From NCBI GenBank assembly GCA_947494035.1, contig CANLTN010000003.1:265479-329478 (forward strand): a stretch of 64,000 nt of DNA. The letters are read 5' to 3'. The position numbers and the translations under genes were made by a program. Under the pieces are notes generated by a model. It saw only the letters and a list, made by a program, of their open reading frames with translations. It was not told the origin of the DNA and did not search any database. Positions 36,112 through 45,360 of the stretch are shown here, in pieces (positions within the stretch are counted from its first letter, which is position 1; every line of letters starts with the position of its first letter). This stretch comes from Pseudovibrio sp947494035. Its GTDB lineage: Bacteria; Pseudomonadota; Alphaproteobacteria; Rhizobiales; Stappiaceae.

Positions 36112-36903
36112 ATGTCAGATATCCTAAAGAAAATCGAAGCTTACAAACGTGAAGAAATTGCCGCTGCAAAAACGCAGACTTCATTGGCCGATCTGAGTGA
36201 GGCAATCAAGGCAGCAACCCCGATCCGGGGTTTCGCCAATGCATTGAAAGCCAAACACGCAAACGGCGAGTACGCGCTGATTGCCGAAGTCAAAAAAGCC
36301 AGTCCGTCCAAAGGCCTGATCCGTGCGGACTTTAACCCGCCAGAACTTGCAAAAGCCTATGAGAACGGCGGCGCAGCGTGCCTGTCCGTCCTGACGGATA
36401 CCCCGTCATTTCAGGGCAAGCCGAAATACCTCGTAGCAGCACGGAACGAAGTCTCCCTGCCCGTTCTGCGCAAGGACTTCCTCTATGATACCTATCAGGT
36501 CCATGAAGCCCGCGCCTGGGGCGCTGACTGCATCCTGATCATCATGGCAGCAATCGACGATGCGCTCGCCAAAGAGTTGGAAAACACCGCCTTCGAGCTT
36601 GGTATGGATGCCCTGATCGAGGTGCACAATGAAGCTGAACTGGAACGCGCCCTGAAGCTGACCTCCCCACTCGTCGGCATCAACAACCGCAACCTCAAAA
36701 CATTCGAGACATCTCTGGAGACCAGCGAACGCCTTGCTCCGCTCATCCCGAACGATCGGATCATAGTGGGCGAGAGCGGCCTGTTCACACCGCAAGACCT
36801 TTCCAGAATGGAGAAATCCGGCATATCAACCTTCCTCATCGGTGAAAGCCTGATGCGACAAGATGATGTAGAAAACGCAACGAGAGCCTTGCTCAAGCGC
36901 TAA
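36112..36903 (+). CDS. trpC: Indole-3-glycerol phosphate synthase TrpC
   Basis: Monofunctional TIM-barrel enzyme of 263 residues that closes the indole ring in tryptophan synthesis. Conserved active-site parts are E-V-K-K-A-S-P-S-K-G (catalytic lysine), V-L-R-K-D-F-L, L-I-E-V-H-N, G-I-N-N-R-N-L and V-G-E-S-G-L. Unlike enteric TrpC it lacks a fused TrpF domain, as is usual in alphaproteobacteria. It is probably co-transcribed with trpD. Confidence 0.97.
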   Translation: MSDILKKIEAYKREEIAAAKTQTSLADLSEAIKAATPIRGFANALKAKHANGEYALIAEVKKASPSKGLIRADFNPPELAKAYENGGAACLSVLTDTPSFQGKPKYLVAARNEVSLPVLRKDFLYDTYQVHEARAWGADCILIIMAAIDDALAKELENTAFELGMDALIEVHNEAELERALKLTSPLVGINNRNLKTFETSLETSERLAPLIPNDRIIVGESGLFTPQDLSRMEKSGISTFLIGESLMRQDDVENATRALLKR

Positions 36904-36958
36904 AACAGCCGCTGAACACAGGCAGTTACTTCAATAGATTGTGTCGAGAGGCAAGAAA

Positions 36959-37462
36959 ATGGCAGAACTTTCTCCCAAACTCACTCACCTTGATGACAGC
37001 GGTGCCGCTCATATGGTCGACATCTCGGAGAAAGAGGTCACCTCACGCATTGCCCGCGCAGGCGGTCAGGTAAAAATGCAGCCTGAGACTCTCGACATGA
37101 TCCTCTCGGGAAACGCTAAAAAGGGCGACGTGCTTGCAACAGCACGCATTGCAGGCATCATGGCGGCCAAGCGCACTCATGAGCTGATCCCTTTGTGTCA
37201 CCCCCTGGCGCTTTCCAAGGTTCAGGTGGATTTCACACCAAACCCGGAACTGCCGGGCATTAAAATCGAAGTCTTCGCCAAAGTCTCCGGCCAAACCGGC
37301 ATCGAAATGGAAGCCCTCACTGCCGCCTCTGTTGCCTGCCTGACAATCTACGACATGGCCAAGGCTGTAGACCGCTCCATGGAAATCGGAGAAATCCGCC
37401 TTCTGGAAAAAAAGGGTGGCAAGTCCGGTCACTATCTGGCTGAGGAGGATAACTCCAAATGA
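36959..37462 (+). CDS. moaC: Cyclic pyranopterin monophosphate synthase MoaC
   Basis: With MoaA it turns GTP into cyclic pyranopterin monophosphate, the first step of molybdenum cofactor synthesis. The 167-residue product has D-S-G-A-A-H-M-V-D-I-S, C-H-P-L-A-L-S-K and E-M-E-A-L-T-A-A-S-V-A-C-L-T-I-Y-D-M, the conserved active-site segments. ATG 36959 has AGAGG seven bases ahead; the frame is open six codons further upstream without support. Its stop overlaps the moeA start (ATGA), so translation is probably coupled. Confidence 0.97.
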   Translation: MAELSPKLTHLDDSGAAHMVDISEKEVTSRIARAGGQVKMQPETLDMILSGNAKKGDVLATARIAGIMAAKRTHELIPLCHPLALSKVQVDFTPNPELPGIKIEVFAKVSGQTGIEMEALTAASVACLTIYDMAKAVDRSMEIGEIRLLEKKGGKSGHYLAEEDNSK

Positions 37463-38673
37463 GCCTGATCAGCATCGAAGAAGCCCTGAGCCGCCTCCTG
37501 ACGGACGTTAAACCAACTCCAAGCGAGTCCCTACCATTGCTCGACGCAGGCGAACGTGTGTTAGCACAGGACATCGCAGCAACCCGTACTCAGCCCCCGT
37601 TCACCGCTTCCGCCATGGACGGCTACGCCGTAAAAGCCGCAGAAACTACCAATCCTGAAACACCGCTGAAGGTCATCGGCGAAGTCGCGGCTGGCTACAG
37701 CTTCGACGGCACGATGCAAGCTGGCGAGGCCCTGCGCATTTTCACCGGCGCTCCAGTGCCCAATGGCGCTGATGCAATTTTGATCCAGGAAAACGCCCGC
37801 CGCGACGGTGACAATCTCTATTGCCAGGAAAGCCTTCCTGTCGGCAAATTCATCCGCCCCGCAGGGTTGGACTTCGAAGAGGGCCAGATACTCCTTAAAG
37901 CAGGCAGGGAACTCGGCTTCCGCGAACTATCCCTTGCAGGCGCAATGAACCACGCTGCTTTGCCTGTGCACAAAAAGCCCGTTGTCGCAATCCTTGCAAA
38001 CGGTGATGAACTTGTAGAACCGGGCCAGACACCCGGTCCGAATCAAATCATCGCCTCCAATCAGGTTGGCATCGCAGAATTCGTCAAAAACTGCGGCGGC
38101 ACCCCGATGATGCTTGGTATTGCACCAGATCAGCCTCAGGAAATCGCAGCCCGCGTCAAGCAGGCTATCGAAGCTAAGGCCGATGCGTTGGTAACTCTGG
38201 GAGGTGCCTCCGTCGGAGACCATGACCTCATTCAGGACGTGCTTGGCGCAGAGGGCATGGAACTCGGCTTCTGGCGCATCGCCATGCGCCCGGGCAAACC
38301 GCTCATGGCAGGCTCTTTGGGGCCCATGAAGGTGCTCGGCCTACCTGGCAACCCGGTATCCAGTCTTGTATGTGCCCTCCTCTTCCTAGGCCCATTACTC
38401 GATAAACTGCTTGGCCGCACAGTACCCCAGTCCAATCAAGGCGTTATCAGAGCAACACTGACCTCTGATCTGCCCGCAAACGACCTGCGGCAGGACTACT
38501 TGCGCGCCAGCCTGCACACGGACAAACACGGCGATCTGACGACCCAGCCATTCGGCAAACAGGATTCCTCAATGCTTGCCTTACTGGCAAAAGCAGATGC
38601 CCTCATCATCCGTCCTCCACACGCACTAGCTGCAAAGGCAGGCGAAAAAGTGGATCTGCTCAAGCTACGCTAG
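37459..38673 (+). CDS. moeA: Molybdopterin molybdenumtransferase MoeA
   Basis: Inserts molybdate into adenylylated molybdopterin, the last step of the cofactor pathway. The 404-residue protein has the MoeA N-terminal P-P-F-x-x-S-A-M-D-G-Y-A motif, F-T-G-A-P-V-P-N-G-A-D-A-I and the MoaB-like domain with T-L-G-G-A-S-V-G-D-H-D and L-P-G-N-P-V-S-S. It overlaps moaC by four bases. Confidence 0.96.
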   Translation: MSLISIEEALSRLLTDVKPTPSESLPLLDAGERVLAQDIAATRTQPPFTASAMDGYAVKAAETTNPETPLKVIGEVAAGYSFDGTMQAGEALRIFTGAPVPNGADAILIQENARRDGDNLYCQESLPVGKFIRPAGLDFEEGQILLKAGRELGFRELSLAGAMNHAALPVHKKPVVAILANGDELVEPGQTPGPNQIIASNQVGIAEFVKNCGGTPMMLGIAPDQPQEIAARVKQAIEAKADALVTLGGASVGDHDLIQDVLGAEGMELGFWRIAMRPGKPLMAGSLGPMKVLGLPGNPVSSLVCALLFLGPLLDKLLGRTVPQSNQGVIRATLTSDLPANDLRQDYLRASLHTDKHGDLTTQPFGKQDSSMLALLAKADALIIRPPHALAAKAGEKVDLLKLR

Positions 38674-38686
38674 ATCCGGCAACATG

Positions 38687-38709
38687 GAGTGGGCAACCCC
38701 TGTCCACTC
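38687..38709 (+). terminator. Weak hairpin after moeA
   Basis: GAGTGG and CCACTC can pair over an eleven-base loop just beyond the moeA stop, with no T run. It may be a weak or Rho-dependent end. Confidence 0.3.
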
Positions 38710-38764
38710 ACCCACTAGAATCCAAATCCCCCAGTTCTTGCAGGGCTTAACATCAACAAACCCA

Positions 38765-38793
38765 TTGCAGAACACAATGAGAACAGGTAGAGT
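38765..38793 (+). promoter_or_regulatory. lexA promoter with LexA operator between -35 and -10
   Basis: TTGCAG (38765-38770) and TAGAGT (38788-38793) are separated by 17 bases, a plausible sigma-70 promoter. Between them GAACACAATGAGAAC (38770-38784) is a perfect GAAC-N7-GAAC, the reverse complement of the alphaproteobacterial LexA box GTTC-N7-GTTC. A weaker GTTC-N7-GTCC follows at 38796-38810. LexA bound here would block RNA polymerase, giving self-repression. Confidence 0.82.
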
Positions 38794-38922
38794 ACGTTCG
38801 TGTTTTGTCCTTCCAATCGCAGAAGTTGAAGTCTTTCAGCTTCTTGGTAGTGCAGTTCACTAATGGGTCATCCGTGACCACTCAATTTCAATCTGCGCTT
38901 TAGGAGCGAACGGGGATAAAAG

Positions 38923-39645
38923 ATGCTTACACAGAAGCAACACGAGCTTTTGATGTTCATCCATCAACGCTTGAAGGAAGCTGGCGTTCCGCCCTCCTTT
39001 GACGAGATGAAGGACGCGCTGGATCTCCGTTCCAAATCCGGCATTCACCGGCTCATCACAGCTCTGGAAGAGCGCGGCTTCATTCGCCGCCTGCCTAACA
39101 GAGCCCGCGCACTGGAAATCCTCAAGCTTCCTGACTCAATTTCGCCGGGCCTCAAGCCCACAGCGAAGGAGAAAGGCTTTGCGCCTGAAATCATTGAAGG
39201 TGCCTTGAGCAAGAAGGTCGCAACGCCCCCTCCACCGCGCACGCCCTCGCCAGACGAAGTTCCAACACTGGAAATTCCTGTCATGGGCCGTATTGCTGCT
39301 GGTGTTCCTATTGAGGCAATCCAAACTCAGAGCCATTCGATTGCCATGCCTGCCGATTTGATGGGTCGTGGGGAGCATTATGCGTTGGAGGTCAAAGGTG
39401 ACTCCATGATCAACGCAGGTATCTTTGACGGAGATACTGTGTTGATTAAGCGCGGCGAGACCGCAGATAACGGCGAGATCGTTGTAGCTCTGATTGATGA
39501 TGAGGAAGCAACCCTGAAGCGCCTGCGCAAAAAAGGGGCCTCAGTCGCGCTTGAAGCGGCCAACCCCGCCTACGAAACTCGCATCTTCGGCCCGGGCCGT
39601 GTCCGCGTTCAGGGCAAGATGATCGCGCTCTTCCGCCGCTATTAA
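38923..39645 (+). CDS. lexA: SOS-response repressor LexA
   Basis: Repressor of DNA-damage genes, 240 residues. The N-terminal winged helix-turn-helix (about 1-65) includes F-D-E-M-K-D-A-L-D-L-R-S-K-S-G-I. A long linker leads to the self-cleavage domain: cleavage site A126-G127 in R-I-A-A-G-V-P, catalytic Ser161 in K-G-D-S-M-I and Lys199 in A-T-L-K-R. RecA filaments on single-stranded DNA trigger this cleavage. Its own operator lies upstream. Its 3' end overlaps the convergent comEC gene by 105 bases. Confidence 0.97.
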   Translation: MLTQKQHELLMFIHQRLKEAGVPPSFDEMKDALDLRSKSGIHRLITALEERGFIRRLPNRARALEILKLPDSISPGLKPTAKEKGFAPEIIEGALSKKVATPPPPRTPSPDEVPTLEIPVMGRIAAGVPIEAIQTQSHSIAMPADLMGRGEHYALEVKGDSMINAGIFDGDTVLIKRGETADNGEIVVALIDDEEATLKRLRKKGASVALEAANPAYETRIFGPGRVRVQGKMIALFRRY

Positions 39646-42144
39646 ATCATTGGTTGCCTGAGGCAATTTCGGATTCCATGGTCTGCGCTGAGCATGATAC
39701 GCCCAGCGCACTTTTTCTATCTTATCACCACTTTCTCCATCCCTTGAAAGCCAGATATAAGCTGAACCTTGCGCACCGAAGGTTCGCTGATCAATCACAA
39801 GTTCCGCATAACAGGATGCAGGCACCTGAACCTGCGTCACAACGATAGTCGCAAGGCGGCAGTCAGCTTCAAGAGCATCCGTAGTTTTAGTCTGGGCCAA
39901 TAAGATGGGTACCCGGCTTATCCCCTCTTGCCGGGGCGACTGCTGAGGGAATATTTTCAGGACACAGCCCCCGTCATCACAGACACGATCTGACACACGC
40001 ACCTTATGTACCTTGAACGCTTCTGCCGAGTATCCCCCTGCCCGCAAAAGGCTGTCTGCAGCAAATGACATGCGCGAGGACGTCAGCCGAAATGCGCCAT
40101 CCGCACGGTAAAACGCAATGTGTTTACCTGCATCCGTAACCATCACATCTGGCGGCCTGTCTGCAACAAACGCCAGAACACTTGCAGCAAATGCCGGAGT
40201 AGAAAGCCATTTCAGCCGTAAAGGCATCACGCACAGCAGCACAATCGCGAGGATTACCAGCAGATAACCAGTCAGGCTTGCAACCCCAAGACTGGTCAGG
40301 CCCTCACTGAGAGAACTCACAGCATAGGCAGCACGCAGCACCAGAGCCAATCCAGCCTCCATGCCGTGCAGGAAAAAGGCATCCGCGCCCAGCGGGATCG
40401 CCAATAAGCTCAATAGCCCAAGGGGCATAACCACAAACGTCACAAGTGGCATAGCAAGGATATTCCCCAGCAGACCATAAGGAGCCATCTGCTCAAAATG
40501 CATCGCAGCGACTGGGGCCGTGGCAGCACCAGCTATCAACGAAGTTAGTGCGCAAGCCAGAATCCATTTCAAATAAGAGTGTCCAACTCTCTGAAACCAT
40601 GAGGACTTTTTCCGGACGAACATGGTTCCACCTCCAAACAGCCAGTCTTTTCCAAGCGAATAGGCCGAGAGCAAAGCCAGCACGGCGATGAACGACATCT
40701 GGAAGCCGGGTGTCAGAACCTCCTCCGGCCTCAGGCTCAAAAGCACAAGGCAGGCAAGTGCCAGACCGCGCAAGCTGAAGGCCCGCCGCCCCAGCAGCCC
40801 CGCGCATAAAATCAGCACAGCCATCAGATAGGCCCGCTGCGTTGCCACAGAAGCCCCTGATAACCCGAGATAAACCGTCGCCGCCGCCAGCGCTGCCAGA
40901 CTGGCATAAACGTGAATTTGCCCTTTCAGCGCGAGTGTCTGGCTAAGGGATAAGGACAACCGCACAGCCAGAAACACCAGTGAGGTCACCAGTCCCATAT
41001 GCATACCGGATATTGCAAGCACGTGAGCGAGCCCAGCGCTGCGCAATGCGTCCTTGTCAGCGGCAGCAAGATAGTCCCGCTTGCCCACCAGAAGTGCAAC
41101 GGCAAACGCGCTTTCCGGGCTGTTATCCAACACCCGCCGGATACGCTGCGCAATGCCACTGCGCACCCCCTCCACCACCTGCCTGAAACTAGTCCCCTCA
41201 GGCCCAGACGTCACAACCGGCTTGGAAAGCGCATAGCCCACAGCCCCAATCCCGCTGAAAAACGCAGTACGGGCAAAGTCATAACCACCAGGGCGCACCA
41301 CACCACCGGGAGGCAGCAGCCGCGCTTTTAGCTCCATCCTATCCCCCATCACAGGCGCAGTTTCCATCCCCTTGATGCTAAGGCGAATACGAAAGGGGAA
41401 AGAAGTTGTGCCCCCCTTCGAAACCGAGACCACATCTGTCAGGATAACTGAATACGAGCGCTCACCAGATTGCTTCACTCCGGCAATCACGCCCTCCACT
41501 TTGCGCGTCACCGGACGCTCCAACGGGTCACTCCGGGCGTACTCCACCCGTAAATCTGCAAGAAAAAAACCCACTACAAAAAACAAAAGCGCAAGCAGGC
41601 CAACGGTTAAACGCCCGGCTCTCCATCGACGAAAAACAAATAATGACAATAGGATACAAGGGATTCCGCTTAAAACACTGTAAGGCTCGGCTGGCAATGA
41701 AAAGTAAACCAGCACGCCCGTTAAATGGCTGAGCGCATACCAGACAAGGCCCTGCCCGCGGTTCCAGTCCTGCACGAGAACAGCGCGGGCATAAGTCAGA
41801 ACCGCCGGCCAATCGGGCCTGAGCACAAAACGCAGCAGCTCACGCAGGCTCTGCCACAGCTCCCACAACCTAACCGACTGCTTTTCTTCACCAACTTCCG
41901 CATTTGCGTTGCTATGTGCGTTTTTTGCGTAAATTTGCGTTTCGGCGCGTTGCTGTGTTGGCGGCTCTTGCAGCGCAACATCTCCCTCAAAGGCACCAGC
42001 AGAAAACTTATCCCCCTCAAGGCAAAGTTCGCCTATTCTGGGAGCACAGCCACCAGATTGCGTCTTGTCTGAGGATGATTGCACCTCCCGCACCCTTAAG
42101 TCCCTTTCAGCTACTTGGGAACTCTCCAATGCTATGGTACACAC
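39541..42144 (-). CDS. comEC: ComEC/Rec2-family DNA uptake membrane protein
   Basis: Large polytopic inner-membrane protein, up to 867 residues, of the ComEC family that carries single-stranded DNA across the membrane in transformation. It has an N-terminal DUF4131 segment (about residues 135-300) and the Competence domain with H-V-L-A-I-S-G-M-H-M-G-L and many helices. The C-terminus does not show the H-x-H-x-D-H of the metallo-beta-lactamase domain and seems degenerate. GTG 42144 opens the frame, but the first 100 residues are low in family signal, so the true start may be later. It overlaps lexA tail to tail. Confidence 0.88.
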   Translation of the reverse strand: MCTIALESSQVAERDLRVREVQSSSDKTQSGGCAPRIGELCLEGDKFSAGAFEGDVALQEPPTQQRAETQIYAKNAHSNANAEVGEEKQSVRLWELWQSLRELLRFVLRPDWPAVLTYARAVLVQDWNRGQGLVWYALSHLTGVLVYFSLPAEPYSVLSGIPCILLSLFVFRRWRAGRLTVGLLALLFFVVGFFLADLRVEYARSDPLERPVTRKVEGVIAGVKQSGERSYSVILTDVVSVSKGGTTSFPFRIRLSIKGMETAPVMGDRMELKARLLPPGGVVRPGGYDFARTAFFSGIGAVGYALSKPVVTSGPEGTSFRQVVEGVRSGIAQRIRRVLDNSPESAFAVALLVGKRDYLAAADKDALRSAGLAHVLAISGMHMGLVTSLVFLAVRLSLSLSQTLALKGQIHVYASLAALAAATVYLGLSGASVATQRAYLMAVLILCAGLLGRRAFSLRGLALACLVLLSLRPEEVLTPGFQMSFIAVLALLSAYSLGKDWLFGGGTMFVRKKSSWFQRVGHSYLKWILACALTSLIAGAATAPVAAMHFEQMAPYGLLGNILAMPLVTFVVMPLGLLSLLAIPLGADAFFLHGMEAGLALVLRAAYAVSSLSEGLTSLGVASLTGYLLVILAIVLLCVMPLRLKWLSTPAFAASVLAFVADRPPDVMVTDAGKHIAFYRADGAFRLTSSRMSFAADSLLRAGGYSAEAFKVHKVRVSDRVCDDGGCVLKIFPQQSPRQEGISRVPILLAQTKTTDALEADCRLATIVVTQVQVPASCYAELVIDQRTFGAQGSAYIWLSRDGESGDKIEKVRWAYHAQRRPWNPKLPQATNDLIAAEERDHLALNADTARAEDASFVGGVGRFKRD

Positions 42145-42218
42145 CGCGCAGAGAAACGGCTTCCCGCCGTAATTACCCCAAACTATTCGAAGTAACTTGA
42201 AACTTTTCCGGACGAGCT

Positions 42219-43643
42219 ATGACTAAACCTGTCGTCACGCGCTTTGCGCCTTCTCCTACCGGCTACCTGCATATTGGTGGCGCCCGCACAGCCCTGTTCA
42301 ACTGGCTGCTGGCAAAACACAGCGGCGGTAAAATGCTGCTGCGTATTGAAGACACCGATCGGGCACGCTCCACCGAGGAAGCCGTAGACGCGCTGCTCGA
42401 CGGCCTGTCATGGCTGGGTCTGGACTGGGACGGCGAACCGATCTCTCAGTATGGTCGCGTTGATCGTCACCGTGAAGTGGCTGAGCAGATGGTCAAGGAT
42501 GGCACTGCTTATTACTGCTACAGCACACCGGAAGAAGTGAACGAAATGCGCGAAAAGGCTCGCGCAGAAGGTCGCCCGCCGCGCTATGACGGCACCTGGC
42601 GTGACCGTGACGCCTCCCAAGCACCGGAAGGTGTTTCTCCGGTGATCCGCCTGAAAGCCCCGCTTGAAGGTGACACCATCGTGGAAGATCAGGTTCAGGG
42701 AACCGTGAAGTTCGCTAATAAGGATCTGGACGATCTGGTATTGGTGCGCTCTGACGGCAACCCAACTTACATGCTGGCTGTTGTAGTCGATGACCACGAT
42801 ATGGGTATCACCCACATTGTACGCGGCGACGACCACCTGACCAACGCTGCACGTCAGACCCTGATCTACAAAGCACTGAACTGGGACGTCCCGGTTATGG
42901 CGCACATTCCGCTCATCTACGGTCCGGACGGCGCAAAACTCTCCAAGCGCCACGGTGCAATTGGTGCAGAAGCCTACCGCGCCATGGGGTACCTGCCATC
43001 TGCCATGCGCAACTATCTCGCCCGCCTCGGCTGGGCCCATGGTGATGATGAAATCTTCTCCACCGAGCAGATGATCGAATGGTTCGGTCTGGATGCTATC
43101 GGCAAGTCCCCGTCCCGCTTTGATTTCAAGAAGCTGGAGAACCTGAACGCCCATTACATGCGCTCGGAGGATGATGAAGAACTGCTCGGCCACTTCCTCA
43201 CCTACCTGACAGATATTGAAGGTGGTGCAGACGTTATGGCGTGGCTGGCTGGCGACGGTAATCAGGATAAGTTCATGGCGGCTCTTCCAGGCCTTAAAGA
43301 GCGCGCAAAGACCCTTGTTGAACTGCAAGAATCTGCACGCTATCTCTGGGTGCAGCGTCCTTTGGATCTGGATGAAAAAGCCCAGAAGATCCTGAGCGAT
43401 GATGCGCGCGCCGTTCTTGGCAAAGTACTGTCGGCACTGGAAAACCTCGACCAATGGACAGTGGATAGCACTGAAGCTGCCGTAAAGGCTGTTGCAGAGG
43501 CGCAAGAGCTAAAACTCGGCAAAGTTGCCCAGCCATTGCGCGCTGCACTCACAGGCCGCGGGACATCCCCAGGCATCTTTGATGTACTTGCCGTATTGGG
43601 AAAAGACGAATCTTGCGCACGTATCCGCGATTGTGCGGCATAA
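42219..43643 (+). CDS. gltX: Glutamate--tRNA ligase GltX
   Basis: Class I aminoacyl-tRNA synthetase of 474 residues. The HIGH-type motif is F-A-P-S-P-T-G-Y-L-H-I-G-G-A near the start, and the KMSKS equivalent is A-K-L-S-K-R-H-G-A near residue 247. The C-terminal anticodon-binding part is complete, ending in I-R-D-C-A-A. In many alphaproteobacteria the enzyme charges both tRNA-Glu and tRNA-Gln with amidation later; GlnRS presence cannot be judged from this window. It is divergent from comEC and upstream of gltA. Confidence 0.97.
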   Translation: MTKPVVTRFAPSPTGYLHIGGARTALFNWLLAKHSGGKMLLRIEDTDRARSTEEAVDALLDGLSWLGLDWDGEPISQYGRVDRHREVAEQMVKDGTAYYCYSTPEEVNEMREKARAEGRPPRYDGTWRDRDASQAPEGVSPVIRLKAPLEGDTIVEDQVQGTVKFANKDLDDLVLVRSDGNPTYMLAVVVDDHDMGITHIVRGDDHLTNAARQTLIYKALNWDVPVMAHIPLIYGPDGAKLSKRHGAIGAEAYRAMGYLPSAMRNYLARLGWAHGDDEIFSTEQMIEWFGLDAIGKSPSRFDFKKLENLNAHYMRSEDDEELLGHFLTYLTDIEGGADVMAWLAGDGNQDKFMAALPGLKERAKTLVELQESARYLWVQRPLDLDEKAQKILSDDARAVLGKVLSALENLDQWTVDSTEAAVKAVAEAQELKLGKVAQPLRAALTGRGTSPGIFDVLAVLGKDESCARIRDCAA

Positions 43644-43662
43644 TTCACTGAATTATAGTAAA

Positions 43663-43701
43663 AACTACCGCTGCAAATGCCAGCGCATCGTAGCGGTAGT
43701 T
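43663..43701 (+). terminator. Terminator-like hairpin after gltX
   Basis: AACTACCGCT and AGCGGTAGTT pair over a loop of 19 bases, 19 bases beyond the gltX stop. There is no T run, so confidence is limited. Confidence 0.4.
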
Positions 43702-43874
43702 ACACTTATAACTAAAAGCGGTGGTTGCGGACGCTTGCCCCATCGCGGCAAATGATATAGGCAGTGCTTCGACAACACTCTCTTCCGGGCGGAAACGTCA
43801 GATCATGCGATGTATTCAGTTGTACACAAATGAAGCAGGTCGTATGAGGAGATACAAAATGGGGGTTGCCTGAT

Positions 43875-45167
43875 ATGAGCGACAAAACAGCGAAACTGAC
43901 TATTGGAGATGACAGCTGGGATTTTAATATCCGATCTGGCTCCATTGGCCCTGATGTCATGGACATCGGATCGCTTTACAAAGAAACCGGACACTTCACT
44001 CTGGACCCGGGTTTCACTTCAACCGCCTCATGCGAATCCAAGATTACATACATCGACGGTGATGCAGGTACTCTGCTTTACCGTGGTTACCCGATTGAAC
44101 AACTCGCCGAGCATGGCGACTTTTTGGAAAGTTGCTACCTGCTGCTGTATGGCGAACTGCCAACACGCGCAGAAAAGGACGACTTTGTTCATCGTGTAAC
44201 CTACCACACCATGATCCACGATCAGATGAGCTCCTTCTTTAAAGGTTTCCGTCGTGACGCCCACCCGATGGCAGTTATGACCGGTACCGTTGGAGCAATG
44301 TCTGCATTCTACCATGACAGCACCGACATCGCCGATCCGCACCAACGCATGGTTGCGTCCCTGCGCATGATCGCAAAGATGCCAACCATCGCTGCCATGA
44401 CTTTCAAGTACCACACCGGCCAGCCATTCGTTTACCCAAGAAACGATCTGGACTACGCATCCAACTTCCTGCACATGTGTTTCTCTGTGCCATGTGAGGA
44501 ATACAAGGTGAACCCGGTTCTGGCCCGCGCCATGGACCGTATCTTCATCCTGCACGCTGACCACGAGCAGAATGCGTCCACCTCTACTGTGCGTCTTGCT
44601 GGTTCTTCAGGTGCAAACCCGTTCGCATGTATTGCAGCTGGTATTGCCTGTCTGTGGGGTCCATCCCACGGTGGCGCAAACGAAGCGGCTTTGAACATGC
44701 TCTCCGAAATCGGTTCTGTTGACCGTATTCCTGAGTATGTTGCACGTGCAAAAGACAAAGATGATCCGTTCCGCCTCATGGGCTTCGGTCACCGCGTCTA
44801 CAAAAACTATGACCCACGCGCGCGCATCATGCAGAAAACCTGCCATGAAGTGCTTGCAGAGCTGGGCCATCAGGATGATCCACTTCTCGAAGTAGCAATG
44901 GAACTGGAAAAGATCGCTCTTAACGATCCATACTTCGTTGAGAAGAAACTTTACCCGAACATTGACTTCTACTCCGGTATCACTCTGCGTGCTCTGGGCT
45001 TCCCAACCACCATGTTCACCGTGCTCTTCGCGCTGGCTCGTACAGTCGGCTGGATCGCGCAGTGGAAGGAAATGATTGAAGACCCAACCCAGCGCATCGG
45101 TCGTCCGCGCCAGCTTTACACTGGTCACGCTGGCCGTGAATACCAGCCAATCGACCAGCGTCGCTAA
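43875..45167 (+). CDS. gltA: Citrate synthase GltA
   Basis: Condenses acetyl-CoA and oxaloacetate in the TCA cycle. The 430-residue, type II hexameric-type enzyme carries the catalytic histidines and aspartate in H-A-D-H-E-Q-N-A-S-T, W-G-P-S-H-G-G-A-N and F-G-H-R-V-Y-K-N-Y-D-P-R-A. An upstream in-frame TTG exists, but GGGGG is nine bases before ATG 43875. A strong terminator follows. In related genomes gltA usually lies close to lpxB; here an extra 3.3 kb island separates them. Confidence 0.98.
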   Translation: MSDKTAKLTIGDDSWDFNIRSGSIGPDVMDIGSLYKETGHFTLDPGFTSTASCESKITYIDGDAGTLLYRGYPIEQLAEHGDFLESCYLLLYGELPTRAEKDDFVHRVTYHTMIHDQMSSFFKGFRRDAHPMAVMTGTVGAMSAFYHDSTDIADPHQRMVASLRMIAKMPTIAAMTFKYHTGQPFVYPRNDLDYASNFLHMCFSVPCEEYKVNPVLARAMDRIFILHADHEQNASTSTVRLAGSSGANPFACIAAGIACLWGPSHGGANEAALNMLSEIGSVDRIPEYVARAKDKDDPFRLMGFGHRVYKNYDPRARIMQKTCHEVLAELGHQDDPLLEVAMELEKIALNDPYFVEKKLYPNIDFYSGITLRALGFPTTMFTVLFALARTVGWIAQWKEMIEDPTQRIGRPRQLYTGHAGREYQPIDQRR

Positions 45168-45208
45168 ACATTGCGAAGCTACCGAAGCTGATCAAAAGAT
45201 ACGCAAGG

Positions 45209-45237
45209 AAAAAGGAGGCATTTAGCCTCCTTTTTTA
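45209..45237 (+). terminator. Intrinsic terminator after gltA
   Basis: AAAGGAGGC and GCCTCCTTT pair around a five-base loop with A residues before and TTTTTT after, about 45 bases past the stop. Confidence 0.92.
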
Positions 45238-45360
45238 TTTAAAAACATAGGTCTATGGCAAGCAATTGCAAACCTTAAGCCCTGTTAGCCCTGTTCATGT
45301 CCGAGCACATCCCTATCCTTTAAGTCAGACCCAATTTCCAACTGCAGGAAAGGATGTTTT

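Noticed and set aside
42408..43505. 365-codon open frame antisense to gltX
   Set aside because: Lies wholly inside gltX, and its residues are the low-quality Cys/His/Ile-rich pattern of a shadow frame.
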